From the NCBI RefSeq assembly GCF_000002985.6, contig NC_003283.11:17361501-17425500 (forward strand): a stretch of 64,000 nucleotides of DNA, read 5' to 3'. The notes below the pieces were generated by a model. It made no database searches. It saw only the letters and a list, made by a program, of their open reading frames with translations, and was not told where the DNA came from. This DNA is from Caenorhabditis elegans. Taxonomy: Eukaryota; Nematoda; Chromadorea; Rhabditida; Rhabditidae. Both the position numbers and the translations under genes were made by a program. Shown here in pieces: positions 12,015 through 22,711 of the stretch. Numbering within the stretch: position 1 is the first letter of the stretch; each line of letters opens with the position of its first letter.

Positions 12015-12994
12015 CTAAAAACTAACCTCTGCCTCCACAAATCCAAATTGAAACGTATAATCCTTTGTATTACAGTATTCAATCCGAAGATCATACGAAG
12101 TATGAACCTCATGTGGAAAATACCAGATCTTTCTGTAAAGCTCTTCGCCGTTCTTGTATTCAACATGCTCCGTTTCCCCAAACACCTCGTGTGGTTCAAC
12201 GTTGTTGGTGTCATTTGAAATTTCAGAGGTTTTCGCATATCGGTTGAAGTTGAGCTCAAAAGTAGAAGGCTTTTCGTTGACGAGGAAGTGCTGAAAGACT
12301 TTATTATTATGTTTCCTAATTCGAATTCTGACTAATTTACCTCCTTTAACATAATCAAATCATCGTAAGTTAACTTTGCGAAGGTTACTCGTACTTCTTG
12401 AAAATGCAGGAAATTCGAAATTGCAGCTTTCACATAAAAATTGTTGATGGACAATAAAGATGCATTCTTCCACTGCTCCAAGTTCACTAGGCCATCACAA
12501 TGAAGCTCACCTTTATCGCCCGTCAAAATTATTTCCTTTAGAACTCGAGGCTCCAGACAAGCCATGATTCCTGGCAGATGCTCATTGATTGGTTTTTCAG
12601 ACAGTGTGACTACAAACGTATTAACTTTAAGTTTAGAGCTTCTCTCTCTGAGCATTGTTTCGACGGTGTCTAGCAAGGTTTTGTGGATTTGAAGTAGGAT
12701 CTCATTGGATCCATCGAGCTCCAGATTTGTGATAGAGGCAATCGAGAAGCTCCAAAGAACTGGTATAGATCTCAACAGGTATTCAAGGTGTAATACTGAG
12801 ACTTTGCAAACGGGTGACTGTGAAACTTCCTGCTTTTGATCGCTGTCAATAATACACCAATCTCCTCTTGGCTTGTATGATATTCTTATATTTTTAGTCT
12901 CGTTCATTGTTTGCGTGGTAACTGCTCTTCGAATATAATTTGGCACCGCTGCTAGAATCATATCGATCATTATTTGGCTCTCGTGGATCATCAA
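12015..12994 (-). CDS. FTH-domain protein, second of the row
   Basis: Two exons: 12341..12994 (and perhaps slightly upstream) and 12015..12290, joined across a 50-nt intron with GTAAAT and TTTCAG ends. The first exon reads through KVSVLHLEYLLRSIPVLW, VNLEQWKNASLLSINNFY and TYDDLIMLKEV, the FTH pattern also seen in its two neighbours. The second exon starts HFLVNEKPSTFELNFNRY and ends near FQFGFVEAEVSF. No F-box is visible; an acceptor-like sequence lies upstream around 13025, so a 5' exon may be missing. The last coding exon could instead use the GAG/GTTAGT donor to continue downstream, as the third gene does. Role by family: probable ubiquitin-ligase adaptor remnant or paralogue. Confidence 0.6.
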
Positions 12995-13079
12995 GGCGAG
13001 GGCATGATCTTCCGCGTTTTCTATTTCAGTTTTGATAGGCGGAAGGATGGCTGATCGGGTGATTATTGGACTACAGAAT

Positions 13080-13640
13080 TATTAAGATTAGAGGGTTCCC
13101 GATGCGCCCGACATCTACCGGGTAGAACCTAGCCACTAGTGTGGGACCGAGAGGAACCGGCCGGGACTAAACAAGTTTTGAGGCGAACGGCTTTTGATTA
13201 GCTCAAAAAATACGAATCAGTTCGGCTAGAAACCAGTGAGATGTCAGAAGTGGTCCCTGTCATACTACTCACAAGGAAAGTATTTCAACTTAATCCTGGG
13301 CTTTGAAAAAAAAGAACATTTTCTAAATAGGTCCCTACAAAAAAATAAGCTGTATACGGGCACTTTCTACCAGAAAAAAGCAGATCTAAAATTGCTTTCA
13401 GGTCATTTTTTCCTAAAATCAATAGTTCATAAAATGACGCAGATGAGATTTTTCGGGACTAATCTTGATGTTAGTAAGTTTGCTAGACATGGGACCATTT
13501 TGAAACGTTTTCAATTAAAAAAAATATCGGAAAAATTTTTGAAATTTTCTGGTTAAAGCCATGTAAAAATGGGCTACTGGGCTTTTTCAAAATGGGCCTA
13601 AAAATAGGCCTTGTGGAACTTTTCCCGTTATCAAAAATCA
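13080..13640. other. intergenic, nothing recognised
   Basis: A/T-rich sequence with no ORF that resembles a known family and no clear repeat; a short GC-rich stretch is at 13098-13165. Confidence 0.5.
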
Positions 13641-13641
13641 C

Positions 13642-15017
13642 TCACTCTGTTGGAACACGGTTCTGATCTTCATTGCCAACTTCTGGATCCTGGAAAACGG
13701 TTATATAATATTTTTTGGCATCTTTTAAGTTGTGGCATCTTTCAAGATCCACTGGGGTCGACCAAAAAGTAGCAGACTTACCGGTGGCTTGTCCGCTGCC
13801 TTAACTCGCCTGAACACAAACTGCGTCCCGTTTTTCCGTTTCGGACGATATTTCACAAGAACATAAAATTCTTCGCCATCTCCCACCGGAAAGTACCATT
13901 TCTTGCTGTACAGCTCGCCATTTGGCTGGAGCTTGACATGGAAGAGCTTTCCGAACAACTCGCTTGTTTTCACTACACGTCTGTTATTGAAACTTTCAGG
14001 GTAGTTCAATTCAAAGTACTCTGGTGTTTCGTGGTTTAGGAAATGCTGGAATTATTAGTTTGAGAGTATTTTTTATTTATTTTAAGCCATCACGTGGTGT
14101 GAGAGTGTCTTATTTTGGTTTGATCTACGTAAATTTACAAAACTGATTTTGCATGGTTAAGAACATACTGACGTCACATTTTCTACGCGAAAAATTCCCG
14201 CATTTTGTGTAAATCAAACCATAATGGGACAGCCTGACACCTCGTGAGCCATAAAACAATATATACTTACGTTTTTCAGCAAAGTCAGCTCGCTATAAGT
14301 ATTTGGGTACATTCCAGTGCTAACTTTTGCAAAATGAAAAAAGGCATCAAATTTCAAGTCAGTGGAAAGGTTGTTCATTTTAACCTCCTTTCCATTGAGC
14401 CACTGCTCCAAGGTAACAATAGCGTCCAGTTTCAGATGAGTTCCCGGGATTGGGGTGCTCAGAATTATAGTATTGAGCAAGTTGGAGTTGAGGTGGGACA
14501 TCATAATTGCAGCGTGATTGTTGAATGGTTCTTGCCATAAGTTTACTTCAAAAGCGAAAGCGTTTAGTGGTTTCTGCCGGGATGTTAGCATTCGGTTCAG
14601 GTTCTCTAAAAATATTGCATTTGTTTGAAGATCCTGGACACTGGGAGTTGGTTCATCTTGAGATTTTTTAACCGAAATCACTGAGAATTTCTTGAGCACA
14701 TCCATAGTACCAAGGGCATGCTCCAAGTGCAAAACGGAGACATCAAAAAATTCCAGGCGGTCCACAAACTCTTGTTGGTCATTATTCTCAATCAAGCATC
14801 CATTGTCGGTTGGTCTGTAGGCAATCCAAACATTTCTCACTTCAATTGTGCCAGACTTTAGAGGTGTTTCAGTTTCCAATATCAGCTTTATCTGATCTTC
14901 TCGAATTTCCAAGCGAACATCGATATCTTGGAATGCGTCGAGCTGAGCTAGTGATGATTGGAGGATTTGGGATTGGTCGGCAGAGTAGCTGAAAGAGAAT
15001 TGCTCGTGATAGTGCAA
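13642..15017 (-). CDS. FTH-domain protein, third of the row
   Basis: Exons 14271..15017, 13782..14045 and 13642..13689 fit with phase-0 junctions and GTAAGT donors. The first exon carries the FTH-type region (DVSVLHLEHALGTMDVLKK, TLEQWLNGKEVKMNN, SELTLLKN). The second starts HFLNHETPEYFELNYPE and contains ELYSKKWYFPVGDGEEFY, aligned with the second gene. The last is a short Asp/Glu-rich tail (DPEVGNEDQNRVPTE). No F-box is seen upstream of the chosen Met at 15017; either an upstream exon is missing or the gene lost it. The 14046-14270 intron carries a MITE of the same family as the one at 8423. Function is inferred from the family only. Confidence 0.65.
14089..14247. mobile_element. internally deleted copy of the TTTGATCTAC MITE
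   Basis: CACGTGGTGTGAGAGTGTC at the left and ACAGCCTGACACCTCGTGAG at the right are inverted relatives; inside are TTTGATCTACG and GTAAATCAAACC. Same family as 8423-8691, in an intron of the third FTH gene. Confidence 0.6.
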
Positions 15018-15439
15018 AAAAAGTTAAATTTTTCTAAATTCAACCCGGTAGGTGTCGGGTGCATTTCAACCTCCAAAAATTGCCGAGCGCTTCGAGTGAA
15101 AGACAATGAGCGGCCGACATTTTATGGGTTTTGCAAAATATTCATGCAGTTATAGTTTGAAAAATATTTTGTTTTAAATCATAACTTACTCATTTTCTGT
15201 CATTTTCCAGTCAAATATGTAACTCTAGGCTCTCTTTTAGAGTTGTTCATGCGAAAAACCAACCTTTAGAAAAATCAATATTGAAGAAGAATGTTGTTTA
15301 CGAAAAAAGAGAAAAACTGATAAGAATACGGCAGGAAAGACCTATGGTCATTGTTGAAAACTGATAAGGAGTTCAATTAACAATAGTATAACTTTTATTT
15401 TATGACAAATTCAAGCCTAGATTAGGCAAATTCGGCCAA

Positions 15440-15735
15440 TCCGCAATTTGCCGGAAATTTTTAATTCAGGTAATTTACCGACTTGCAGCAAAATGTTTAA
15501 ATCCGACAATTTGCCGGTTTGCCATTTTGCCGCAAAATTTTCTATTCCGGCAATCTGCCTGTTTGCCGACTTGCTAGAATTTTCAATTCCGACAAATTGC
15601 CGGTTTGCCGAACTTTCTTTTTTTTTTGGCTAATTGCCGATTTGCCGCAATATTTTCAATTCCGGTAATTTGCCGGTTGGTCGAGTTGCCGGAAATTACC
15701 AGTTGCTGCAATTTGCCGGTTTGCCGCCCATCCCT
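15440..15735. repeat. degenerate TTTGCCGG / GGCAATTTGCCG repeats
   Basis: About ten imperfect copies of a CGGCAATTTGCCGGTTTGCCG-like motif in tandem, a common short nematode interspersed repeat. No gene seen in 15018-15439, or here. Confidence 0.6.
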
Positions 15736-15825
15736 GACTCACAGCACGTAAAGATTCCAAATGAGATGAATAATATCCAGACACACCTGTCTCTGTTTTT
15801 GTTCATCGTAGTAGGCGGGAGAGAA

Positions 15826-15880
15826 GGGGGGGGGGGTCACTTCCCACAAGAACGGTACGCCCCCCCCCCCCCCCCCCCCC
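15826..15880. repeat. G11 tract and C21 tract
   Basis: Eleven G at 15826-15836 and twenty-one C at 15860-15880, 63 bases before the F-box start codon. Long G/C homopolymers can form quadruplexes. The tracts also create artefactual Gly-rich and Pro-rich ORFs here. Confidence 0.8.
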
Positions 15881-15942
15881 GTCTGTCCCTCCACCTCGAT
15901 GTGGCAAAAATAGTTTCTTCATTCTTGCTCGGTTTCCCCGTA

Positions 15943-17677
15943 ATGAGGGGGGACTCTTTTCCAATCCTCCAGCTGCCACCCAATGTTCTACACAAAACAC
16001 TCCGGAGTATGCAGTTTTTCGATTTGTAAGTTTTATTCAAAAATCTTTTAAAGTGTCTTTTCAAACTTAAAATGGTATAAAATTACCGAATTTCTCCATG
16101 AAACGTTTGAAAAAGTTTTCTAAAAAAAAACAAAAAAAAAGGAAATTTTCAGCTAAACTTTAAAAATTTTCCAATTTGTCCAATGTGTCGTAGCGGCTAA
16201 AACCTAATTTATATTTTATCATCACCCTTTAAAACATATTTTAGTTGTTTAAACGTTGATTGAATTCGATAAATTTAGTTTTGGCAAATTGCCAAAATTT
16301 GGAAAAATCAGGGCTTTTGAGGAAATCCAAAGCAATTTTGCGTGTACCGACCCCTACAATTAATAATTAATTAATTAATAATTGAAACAAAATTACAGTT
16401 TAAAAAATGTAGGAAAAAACATTTTTTGGTGGACTTCCAAAATTATGAGTGGCAAAAAGTTATTGTCACCTTTTCACGGTAAATAAAAAATTTTCAAAAC
16501 GTTTTATTATGATATTCGGTCATTTTGGCACCAAATATGTAGTTTTTCACACGTTCCGCACTAGTGCTACTCTACCTTTAAAGGGTGATAATAAAAGAAA
16601 TAGGCTGCTGCGACACTGAAAAGTTGGCAAAATTTAAATTATTAGCTAAAAATAGGCAACTTTTTCCAAAACTTTGAGCCGCCATAACTTTATTTTGAGA
16701 AATTTATCTGTATGTCTCATTACGAAATTCGATATATTTGCCTATTTTGGGTCATATCTAGCCTATAACTACCTTTTTTCAGAATGATCTTCTCACTTGT
16801 ATCAAAAGCGACTAGAAAAGCCACACAGGCGCTCGAATTAGCGGCTCTCGGAATTTTGGTGAAGATTGACCAAGACTTGAAAATCACCATTTACAACGGA
16901 TCAATCGGGTTCTATTTGGACATTTACTATGATAGAGTTGCAAATACTCGATTGGAAGGCGGGAATGTTGGTATAGGAATCGAAAGATTGCCAACTGGCA
17001 CAGTTTATCTGAAACGTTCTGATCTTTCTCCGCGACAATGCCTCGATCACTTCCAAGAAGTTTTTTGGCATTACAAGAAGATTTTTATTGAAATTGATCA
17101 TACCGTAACCGACTACCAATCGATTTATGAAGAATTTAAAGGTATCAAGTTCAACTCCCTGACGATGTTGATGAATCGAGCAAATGGAGAAGATGAATGG
17201 GCTCGAAAATGCGCAATGAACTTTTCCCGGCAGTGTGACGAGATTGACTTGGACGGCGAGCCACTATTCACGCACACTGCTTGTGAATTTCAAAACCTTG
17301 CTTGTCAGAAATTCAAACAATTTCATTCGTCCAAGAAATGTACATTGAACGATTTGCTGGTTATGGAAGCAAAAGATTTTGTTTCGTCGATTGATTTTGA
17401 GGAGCTCAACTTGTTTCTGAAATTCTGGATCAAAGGATTTATTCAACATCTGAAATGTGTGGAGTTGTACGTGGAAAGTGATACATCTGATCTACAAAAC
17501 ATTGCGATCTTATTCAAAAACATCAGTTATGAGGAGGCACCTAATGATAAGGTGTTTGAGTACAAATATCGACTGGTTTGTAGAGGAGGACGGTATATTC
17601 AAAGCAATGATGGGATTACGGCAGTGGTCGGATTTGATGACTTTGATAATTGTGTGAAGCTAATTGTGTTGGATTGA
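15943..17677 (+). CDS. F-box protein with FBA_2-type associated domain
   Basis: Exons 15943..16025 and 16783..17677 join in phase to give about 325 aa. The first exon supplies the start of an F-box (SFPILQLPPNVLHKTLRSMQ) and the second completes it with MIFSLVSKATRKATQ; neither piece alone is a whole F-box, which supports the splice. Downstream, residues about 180-300 show the nematode F-box-associated pattern: CTLNDLLVMEAKDFVSS, ELNLFLKFWIKGFIQHLK and a C-terminal GGRYIQSNDGITAVVGF. Family role: SCF ubiquitin-ligase substrate adaptor, F-box binding Skp1. The 757-nt intron contains a piece of the GTGGAGTAGCGCCA MITE family. A close paralogue follows 1 kb downstream. Confidence 0.8.
16270..16592. 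mobile_element. partial GTGGAGTAGCGCCA MITE in F-box gene intron
   Basis: Parallels the complete element at 17948-18382: TTGCCAAAATTTGGAAAAAT, GACTTCCAAAATTATGAGTG, TTTTATTATGATATTCGGTC, and the degraded end GTGCTACTCTACCTTTAAA. Confidence 0.6.
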
Positions 17678-17947
17678 TTTTTTATTCTTGTGAGGTGTTT
17701 TTGAGATTGTGAATGAATATTTGATGACTGAGATGTTACTGGTGAACATTAATTGCAGAGACGGCTTGAAAATTGTTACCTTAATGCAATTGTTTTTGTG
17801 ATAGTGAGTCAACTGTTTCTTTAGCTTAAGAAAAGAAGATCAGACAAATTTCTACAAAATGGGTTTTTCAAATCGCTCGATTTTCGGATGTTTATGTTAA
17901 CCTGAGAACTACTTTAGGTGCTCTCAAGAAAAGTTCAATTTTTCGTC

Positions 17948-18382
17948 AAAGGTGGAGTAGCGCCAATGGAGATTTTGCCTAAATGCACTCATAATGATTC
18001 AAAACAACCGACTATCATCATAAAGCACTCCAAAAAAATTTAGATGTTTCATAATTTTTGGTCAAAGTTTTGGGAAATTGCCAAAATTTTGAAAAATATG
18101 AGCTTTTGACGAAATTTAAAGAAATGTCGCATGTTTCGACTTCTTTAATGTTTTAATTTAAATAATTTACACAAAATTAAAAAATAAAAAATGTCGAAAA
18201 AAATTTATTTTTTTGGTCGACTTCCAAAATTATGAGTGGCAAAAATTGAGTAATTTCCACTTTTTGACAGTTAATAAAACATTTCAAAAAATTTTTGAGA
18301 ATTTTTATTATGATATTTGGTCATTTTGGGACTATAGGAGTGCTTTCTAACAATTTCCCCACTGGCGCTACTCCACCTTTAA
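17948..18382. mobile_element. GTGGAGTAGCGCCA-family MITE
   Basis: Terminal inverted repeats AAAGGTGGAGTAGCGCCA at the left and TGGCGCTACTCCACCTTT at the right, about 435 bp long, A/T-rich inside with no ORF. It lies between the two F-box paralogues. The F-box intron holds a partial copy and 58.19 kb an isolated end. Confidence 0.75.
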
Positions 18383-18731
18383 AAATAGAATACAGAAATT
18401 TAAGAAAAAAAAGTTATGACGGTTTAAACGTTTTGGAAAAAGTCCTATTCTCAACTAAAACCTCAAATTCTTCCATCTTGACAAAGTCAGGACTTGTGGA
18501 AGTAAGCTCTTCTCGGTAGTTTTGTGCCATTTTGGGTCTAGAAACTTAACAGATGTTATTGAATTCCAGATTGATTCAAGTATCTAGAGGGTATAAATAA
18601 AATAAATGGCAAAATCGCACAGATACACCTGTCACTTGTAGAGAGGTCACTTCCCACCCTGTGCCTACCTTCCATCTGTCCCTCCGCATCGCTATGACAA
18701 AACAAAAAAACTACACGAAACACTCCGGAGT

Positions 18732-19619
18732 ATGCAGTTTTTCAATTTGTAAGTTTTGCTATACATATGTATATTATTGTTTATTTTCAGGATGACCTTC
18801 ACACTTGTCTCAAAAGCTACTATAAAAGCGACACAGGCGCTGAAATTAGCGACTCGGGGGATTTTCGTGCAGATTGGCCAAGACTTGACAATCAGCATTT
18901 ACAATGCATCAGAGGGATCCGACTATTTGGACATTTGCTATGGTACAGTTGCAAACACTCGATTGAAAGGCCTTTCTGTAAAATCCCCTTATCAGTCTCC
19001 CCGACAATGCATCGATCACTACCAAGAGGTTTTTTGGCATAAAAAAAAGATTTTCATTGAAATTGAGCGTACCGCAACCGACTACCAGTGGATTTACGAA
19101 GAATTTAAAGATATCAAGTTTGAATCCCTGAATGGGCTCGAATGGGCTCGAAGATGCGCAATGAACTTTTCCCGGCAATGTGACGAGGTTGACTTGGGCG
19201 GCGAGCCACTATTCACGCAAACTGCTTGTGAGTTTCAAAACTTTGTTTGTCAAAAATTCACCGATTTGAAATCGGCCAAGAAATGCACATTGAACGATTT
19301 GCTGGTTATGGAATCTCAAAACTTTGTATCATCGATTGACTTTGAGGAGCTCAACTTGTTTCTGAAATTCTGGATTGAAGGGTATTTTCAACAACTGAAA
19401 TTTATGGAGTTGTCTGTGGAAAGTGATATGTCTGATCAGGAGAATATTGCGATCTTATTCAAAAACATCAGATATGAAAAGGCACCTAATAATAAGGTAT
19501 TTGAGTACAGATATCCATGGAGTTTTCGAGGAGGACGGTATATTCAAAGCAAAGATGGAATTACTGCCGTTGTCGGGTTTCGATTTCTTAAATGTGTGAC
19601 GTTAATTGTGTTGGAGTAA
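18732..19619 (+). CDS. F-box-associated (FBA_2) protein, F-box truncated paralogue
   Basis: Exons 18732..18748 and 18791..19619. It is a near copy of the gene at 15943: MTFTLVSKATIKATQALK, NFSRQCDEVDLGGEPLF, CTLNDLLVMESQNFVSS, ELNLFLKFWIEGYFQQLK and GGRYIQSKDGITAVVGF. The 5' exon is homologous only from LHETLRSMQFFNL on; upstream text jumps from the promoter-like GTCTGTCCCTCC block directly to ACTACACGAAACACTCC. The segment encoding the FPILQLPPNV part and its start codon is therefore deleted. The nearest in-frame Met is at 18732, giving a protein with half an F-box that may not bind Skp1. It could be a pseudogene or an F-box-less decoy. It has also lost about a dozen residues around TGTVYLKRSD. 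Confidence 0.7.
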
Positions 19620-19979
19620 TTTTTTTTATATTTTTGAGATCTTTTTGAGATTGTGAATAAATATTTGATAAATGAGATATAATTGTTCAACATTCATTAG
19701 CAGAGACCGAAAATTGGTGGAACCTAAACGCAATTAGTATGTATATCTCTTTTGTGATAGTGAATGAAATTTGAAAAAAGAAGATCAGACAAATTTCTAC
19801 AAAATGGACACGCAAGACTAATTGTTGAAAATTGTCTTAGAGAAGTTTTTCAAGTCTGTTCTCGAGTTTCTGACGTTTAGATTATCTAGGGTACGATTTT
19901 TTTGAATTCGAAATGGCCCAAAGCTGCCGAACTCCGTAATGTAAGCTTCTGTAAAGTAATTTTTTAGTTATGGCGGTTC

Positions 19980-20425
19980 TGTAGGGTTTTACCCTTTTTC
20001 TCTTTTATTTTTCCCTCAACGCAAGCTCTTTTGTCATTTTGACACGCCAAAACCTCTGATTTCCTGCTCAACAAGTTTCGCGCCTTGCGATCTTGTTGAC
20101 GCACTTTCCGTGCCTTGCGCACACGGCGACGCGAATCCAAGAATTCTCATCACTTCTCCCGCAAGAACGGGTGCAAGCCGGTCGACGCCGTGAGGCTCGC
20201 CGTTTTTTCCATTGTTTTCTAGGTTTCAAGGTTTTAATTGTTTAAGGTTTAAGGTTAAGGAGAAGATTTATTGTTTTTCTCCTTGTGTTTGGTATCTTGG
20301 TCTCGAATATTTCGAGATATTATTGTTTCTCCTGGTCTTAAAAGGTCTCTTGCTAATAAATTCATTAGTAAGATATCAAAAAGTCTTCTGTTTCTTTTGC
20401 CTTGTCTTCTTGTTTCAGATTTACA
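19980..20425 (+). repeat. 5' LTR
   Basis: Left copy of the terminal repeat, starting TGTAGGG. It contains the GAGAAGATTTATTG and CTTGCTAATAAAT segments shared with the 3' copy; the latter includes an AATAAA-type polyadenylation signal. Confidence 0.7.
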
Positions 20426-20449
20426 GCTCGGGAAGATTTATACTTCTCC

Positions 20450-20494
20450 GACTTGGGGGCCGAACCTTTTCTTGAAAGGTTCGGCCCCCAAGTC
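20450..20494. other. perfect 20-bp hairpin after the 5' LTR
   Basis: Arms 20450-20469 and 20475-20494 are exact reverse complements (GACTTGGGGGCCGAACC plus TTT and inverse) with a 5-nt loop. It lies where a primer-binding site or packaging signal is expected; the inner TGGGGGCCGAACC could pair with a tRNA 3' end, but this is speculative. Confidence 0.75.
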
Positions 20495-20589
20495 GTTCTT
20501 GAAACTCCGAGATTCTTGAAACTCCGAGAGCTATTCCGCAAGAGTCTGCACTCCAGGAGATAACAGTTTTAAAAGTAGAAGAGCAAACA

Positions 20590-21873
20590 ATGGTTACAGA
20601 TGATACACGATCGGATGAAATTTTGGAGTTTGAATCTCTGTTAATTCAGAAAGGTCAAACGTTGTCGGGTTATTGCGATTGCATCGAAATTGTGACTAAT
20701 AAAGAATTAAGTAATTCTCGTTCCGAGCAAAAAGTAATGGTCACTGATGAGAAATCTACAATGTCAGAGGTTGATACCAAAACTTTGAAAGAGCTTGATT
20801 TCATTATGAAAAAGTTAAACCTGAACTCTATAAGTGAAGTTGAGGAAAGAATTCAAGAAAGTTATCGTTCAGATGATGCTCTTGAAAAGATTGTTCAAAT
20901 TTATGAAGAGTCACAGAAAGAGTTACAAGAGTTACATGCCAAATTCAATGCAACACAACATGAGCTAAGAAATCTTGAAGAGAAGTTGAAAATAGAATAG
21001 TATGATCATAAGAATGCAATTGCAAAATATGAGAATGCATTAAAATGTTCTAATATAAGTGATGTACAGTACTTCGAGAATGTTACAGACAATTGTGAAG
21101 TGGAAACAAGCATGAGATTTTCACATTCTCCAAAGGAATCTTGTATTGAAAGTTATGGAATTGACACTGATCACATAGAAAATGCTTTTGAAAAGGAGAA
21201 AGTGGACCAGAAAGCCAAGGATACATACTTGGGTCCCCCACTGAACTCCAACATTTTGGAAAATTTTCAAAATTGTGATTCTATGTCTATTGTTACAACT
21301 GAATGTTCCAAAACTGATTATGAGATTGAAAATATGACTCATATTATTGATTCTCCAGATATTGACTATAAGAATGAAGACACTGATGCCATTCACAAGG
21401 AAAGCACACAAATTATGTCATTTACGGAAAAATCCTGTGACAATGAAAATGATAAGATTGAGCACATTATGCACAACTCATTGAACAATCAGATACAAAA
21501 GGCCGGACTACAAAAGCCGGGAGATGTCGCCTGTGGCGGATTTTTTGACAAGAAAATGAAGCGTAGAGTCAATGATGAAATGCGTCCACGTACAGATCCA
21601 CCAACTGACTTGTCACAACAAGCATGCTATGGTACGGTATCTGATATGTTGGATTGGAATAATTGGAGTCATGAGAATTGGAAGGATATGAGTTGGCAAA
21701 GATTCGTTCGAGAATCACGTCCTCGCAAGGATCCACCTTGGAGTTCGTGTCGTTCGGAAGTTGGCATGTGTTATGGATGGAGATGGGATGTTAGTCAAGT
21801 TCCATCATGTCTTCAAGACTACGGAAGTCGTCACGTCTTGTTCACCCCTCGCCAAGCTGCAGAGGTTCAGTGA
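20590..21873 (+). CDS. LTR-element internal protein, interrupted by in-frame TAG
   Basis: The frame opens at ATG 20590 and reads 136 codons of acidic, coiled-coil-like protein (SISEVEERIQESYRSD, KIVQIYEESQKELQELH). It meets TAG at 20998-21000, then continues open in the same frame for another 290 codons to 21873. The distal part is acidic, then Trp/Arg/Pro-rich near its end (MLDWNNWSHENWKDMSW, then RPRKDPPWSS), with two similar RPR(T/K)DPP boxes. I recognise no enzyme or zinc-knuckle motif. It may be a Gag-like or accessory protein, with the TAG either a suppressed stop or an inactivating mutation. Continuous coding on both sides suggests the stop is recent or read through. Confidence 0.5.
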
Positions 21874-22204
21874 CTCCATCATTCCTATGTGTAGTTCAAT
21901 ATCTTTTTATTTTTTTTATTTTTTATCAGTTTATTATTTCCCCATCCCTTAAGAGTAGTAATTTTATTTTAAGTCTAGGTTCCCACATTTTCATCAATTC
22001 TTATATTTCTTTTCCCCACCCTTTTAAGTCTAGGAAATTATATATTTAAGTTAGGTCCTGTGCTATTATTCTTCATTTTCTCATTCCCTATTAGGTCCCG
22101 TAGAGTTTTTGTTTAATTATTTTGTATTCCCCATATGGTAGTAGCTGAAGCCCATTTTCTGTGTGTGTCGGGATCAGGGAGGCGGAGCTCGAAAAAGCCG
22201 GGGA

Positions 22205-22672
22205 TGTCGGGTTTTACCCTTTTTCTCTTTTATTTTTCCCTCAACGCAAGCTCTTTTGTCAGTTTGACACGCCAAAACCTCTGATTTCCTGCTCAACAAG
22301 TTTCGCGCCTTGCGATCTTGTTGACGCACTTTCCGTGCCTTGTGCACACGGCGACGCGAATCCAAGAATTCTCATCACTTCTCCCGCAAGAACGGGTGCA
22401 AGCCGGTCGACGCCGTGAGGCTCGCCGTTTCTCATAGGTTTTAAGGTTTTAAATTGTTACAAGTTTAAGGTTTTTATTGTTTTTTATTAAGGTTTAAGGT
22501 TAAGGAGAAGATTTATTGTTTTCTCCTTATTTTCAGTGTCTTAGTCTCGAATATTTCGAGATATTTTGTTTCTTCTGGTTTAAAAAGACTTTTTCTTGCT
22601 AATAAATCCGTTAGTAAGATATCAAAGGTCTTCTGTTCTCAGTTTTCTCAGTTTTCAAGGTTACAGGTTACA
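22205..22672 (+). repeat. 3' LTR
   Basis: Right copy of the terminal repeat, starting TGTCGGG after a purine-rich tract, with small insertions relative to the 5' copy (around 22440-22500). The two copies are clearly diverged, so the insertion is not recent. Confidence 0.7.
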
Positions 22673-22711
22673 ATTGTCTAATTAATAAGGTCTTGATTTA
22701 TCAAAACCTTA

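Larger units (their letters stand above)
19980..22672 (+). mobile_element. non-autonomous LTR retrotransposon
   Basis: Two direct repeats of about 445-465 bp (19980-20425 and 22205-22672) both begin TGT(A/C)GGGTTTTACCC and end in TTACA. They share CGCGCCTTGCGATCTTGTTG, CCGGTCGACGCCGTGAGGC and CGAATATTTCGAGATATT. A purine-rich tract precedes the 3' copy. The 1.8-kb interior has one coding frame broken by an amber codon and no protease, reverse transcriptase or integrase. No convincing target-site duplication was seen. Its 3' LTR abuts the satellite array. Confidence 0.75.

Noticed and set aside
15803-16064. Gly-rich minus-strand ORFs
   Set aside because: Produced by the poly-C and poly-G tracts over the F-box exon.
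20450-20494. Rho-independent-type terminator
   Set aside because: The hairpin lacks a following T-run and the genome is nematode; it is more likely a retroelement RNA signal.
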